The position numbers and the translations under genes are program-made. From Clostridiales bacterium (GTDB taxonomy: Bacteria > Bacillota > Clostridia > Oscillospirales > Oscillospiraceae): a DNA stretch of 5,571 bases. Location: the NCBI GenBank assembly GCA_019421975.1, contig JAHZEE010000021.1, forward strand, positions 8,615-14,185. The letters are read 5' to 3'. The stretch's first letter is position 1. Every line of letters begins with the position of its first letter. The notes under the pieces are model-generated. The model did not search any database. It worked only from the letters and a program-made list of their open reading frames with translations, and had not been told where the DNA came from. Shown here piece by piece: positions 5,280-5,571 of the stretch.

Positions 5280-5571
5280 AGGTTGCCGCATCCACATAGG
5301 CCTGAAAGGTCCGCGGATCATGGCAGACCATTGTCACCGTCTGCACCACCTTCGCCTGCTCCAAAAACCGGCGGATCGTATCGACTGCAATCCGGGCCGC
5401 CCGCTCCAGGGGAAAGTGATAGACCCCTGTACTGATCGAAGGAAACGCCACCTGCCGGCAGCCGTTTTCCTCCGCCAGACGCAGGCTGTTTTCATAACAG
5501 GCGCGCAGCAGTTCCGCCTCCCGGCGGTGGCCGCCGGTCCAAATCGGTCCCGGCGTGTGAATCACGAACTT
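5278..5571 (-). CDS. Macro-domain protein (O-acetyl-ADP-ribose deacetylase-like), C-terminal part
   Basis: Partial gene: 97 codons are visible and the frame is open to the right edge, so the true start lies outside the window. Macro domains bind ADP-ribose; the bacterial YmdB-like group hydrolyses O-acetyl-ADP-ribose or removes ADP-ribose from proteins in the cytoplasm. The visible portion carries the family segment [11 protein letters not shown] (1-11), an alpha-helix with [17 protein letters not shown], the phosphate-loop signature [12 protein letters not shown] (43-54), then [15 protein letters not shown] and a last strand VTMVCHD. The N-terminal half, with the GGGGVDGAIH-type loop, is off the window. 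A GTG at 5565 is not the start, because family homology continues before it. The gene is convergent with the SDR and shares its terminator, so it is not in the same operon. Confidence 0.9.
   Translation of the reverse strand, partial: KFVIHTPGPIWTGGHRREAELLRACYENSLRLAEENGCRQVAFPSISTGVYHFPLERAARIAVDTIRRFLEQAKVVQTVTMVCHDPRTFQAYVDAAT

Noticed and set aside
4398..5321. 307-codon minus-strand open frame antisense to the SDR gene
   Set aside because: It runs through the terminator and across the SDR gene in antisense, with low-complexity composition rich in Asp, Gly and His and no family signature.

Overview
The window looks like the chromosome of a GC-rich member of the Firmicutes, most likely a gut-type Clostridia (Oscillospiraceae or Lachnospiraceae kind). 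This is an inference. It rests on strong AAGGAGG-type ribosome binding sites, sigma-A-like promoters with 17-bp spacers, TTG starts placed correctly behind Shine-Dalgarno sites, GC-rich genes separated by AT-rich spacers, and protein families common in that group. No rRNA, tRNA, CRISPR array, insertion sequence or phage gene is visible.

Layout, left to right. Bases 1-86 (minus) hold the first 28 codons of an unrecognised gene that continues off the left edge. It lies 54 bp downstream of a MATE-family multidrug/sodium-type exporter (minus, 141-1523), and the two are probably co-transcribed from a promoter at 1608-1636. A divergent control region of about 450 bp follows. It carries that leftward promoter, a rightward promoter at 1809-1837 and a long leader. 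The leader leads into a LysR-type regulator (plus, 1974-2888, TTG start).

Between the regulator and the next gene lie a perfect 20-bp inverted repeat (2928-2973), a good promoter (2995-3023) flanked by a 9-bp direct repeat with a 21-bp period, and a GC-rich leader of about 120 nt packed with short palindromes, some mutually exclusive. This leader precedes an MFS transporter (3151-4365) and an NAD-type short-chain dehydrogenase/reductase (4425-5195), which form a two-gene operon. The operon ends at a textbook bidirectional terminator (5237-5279). That terminator also serves a convergent gene on the minus strand, the C-terminal part of a macro-domain (O-acetyl-ADP-ribose deacetylase-like) protein (5278-5571).

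How the genes may work together: LysR regulator, MFS carrier and SDR oxidoreductase form a typical sense-import/export-oxidise (or reduce) cassette for a small organic molecule. The substrate cannot be read from the sequence. The MATE exporter is divergent from the regulator and may or may not be under its control. All the gene families are ordinary. The least explained parts are the non-coding stretches around the MFS-SDR operon and the unusual active-site surroundings of the SDR.
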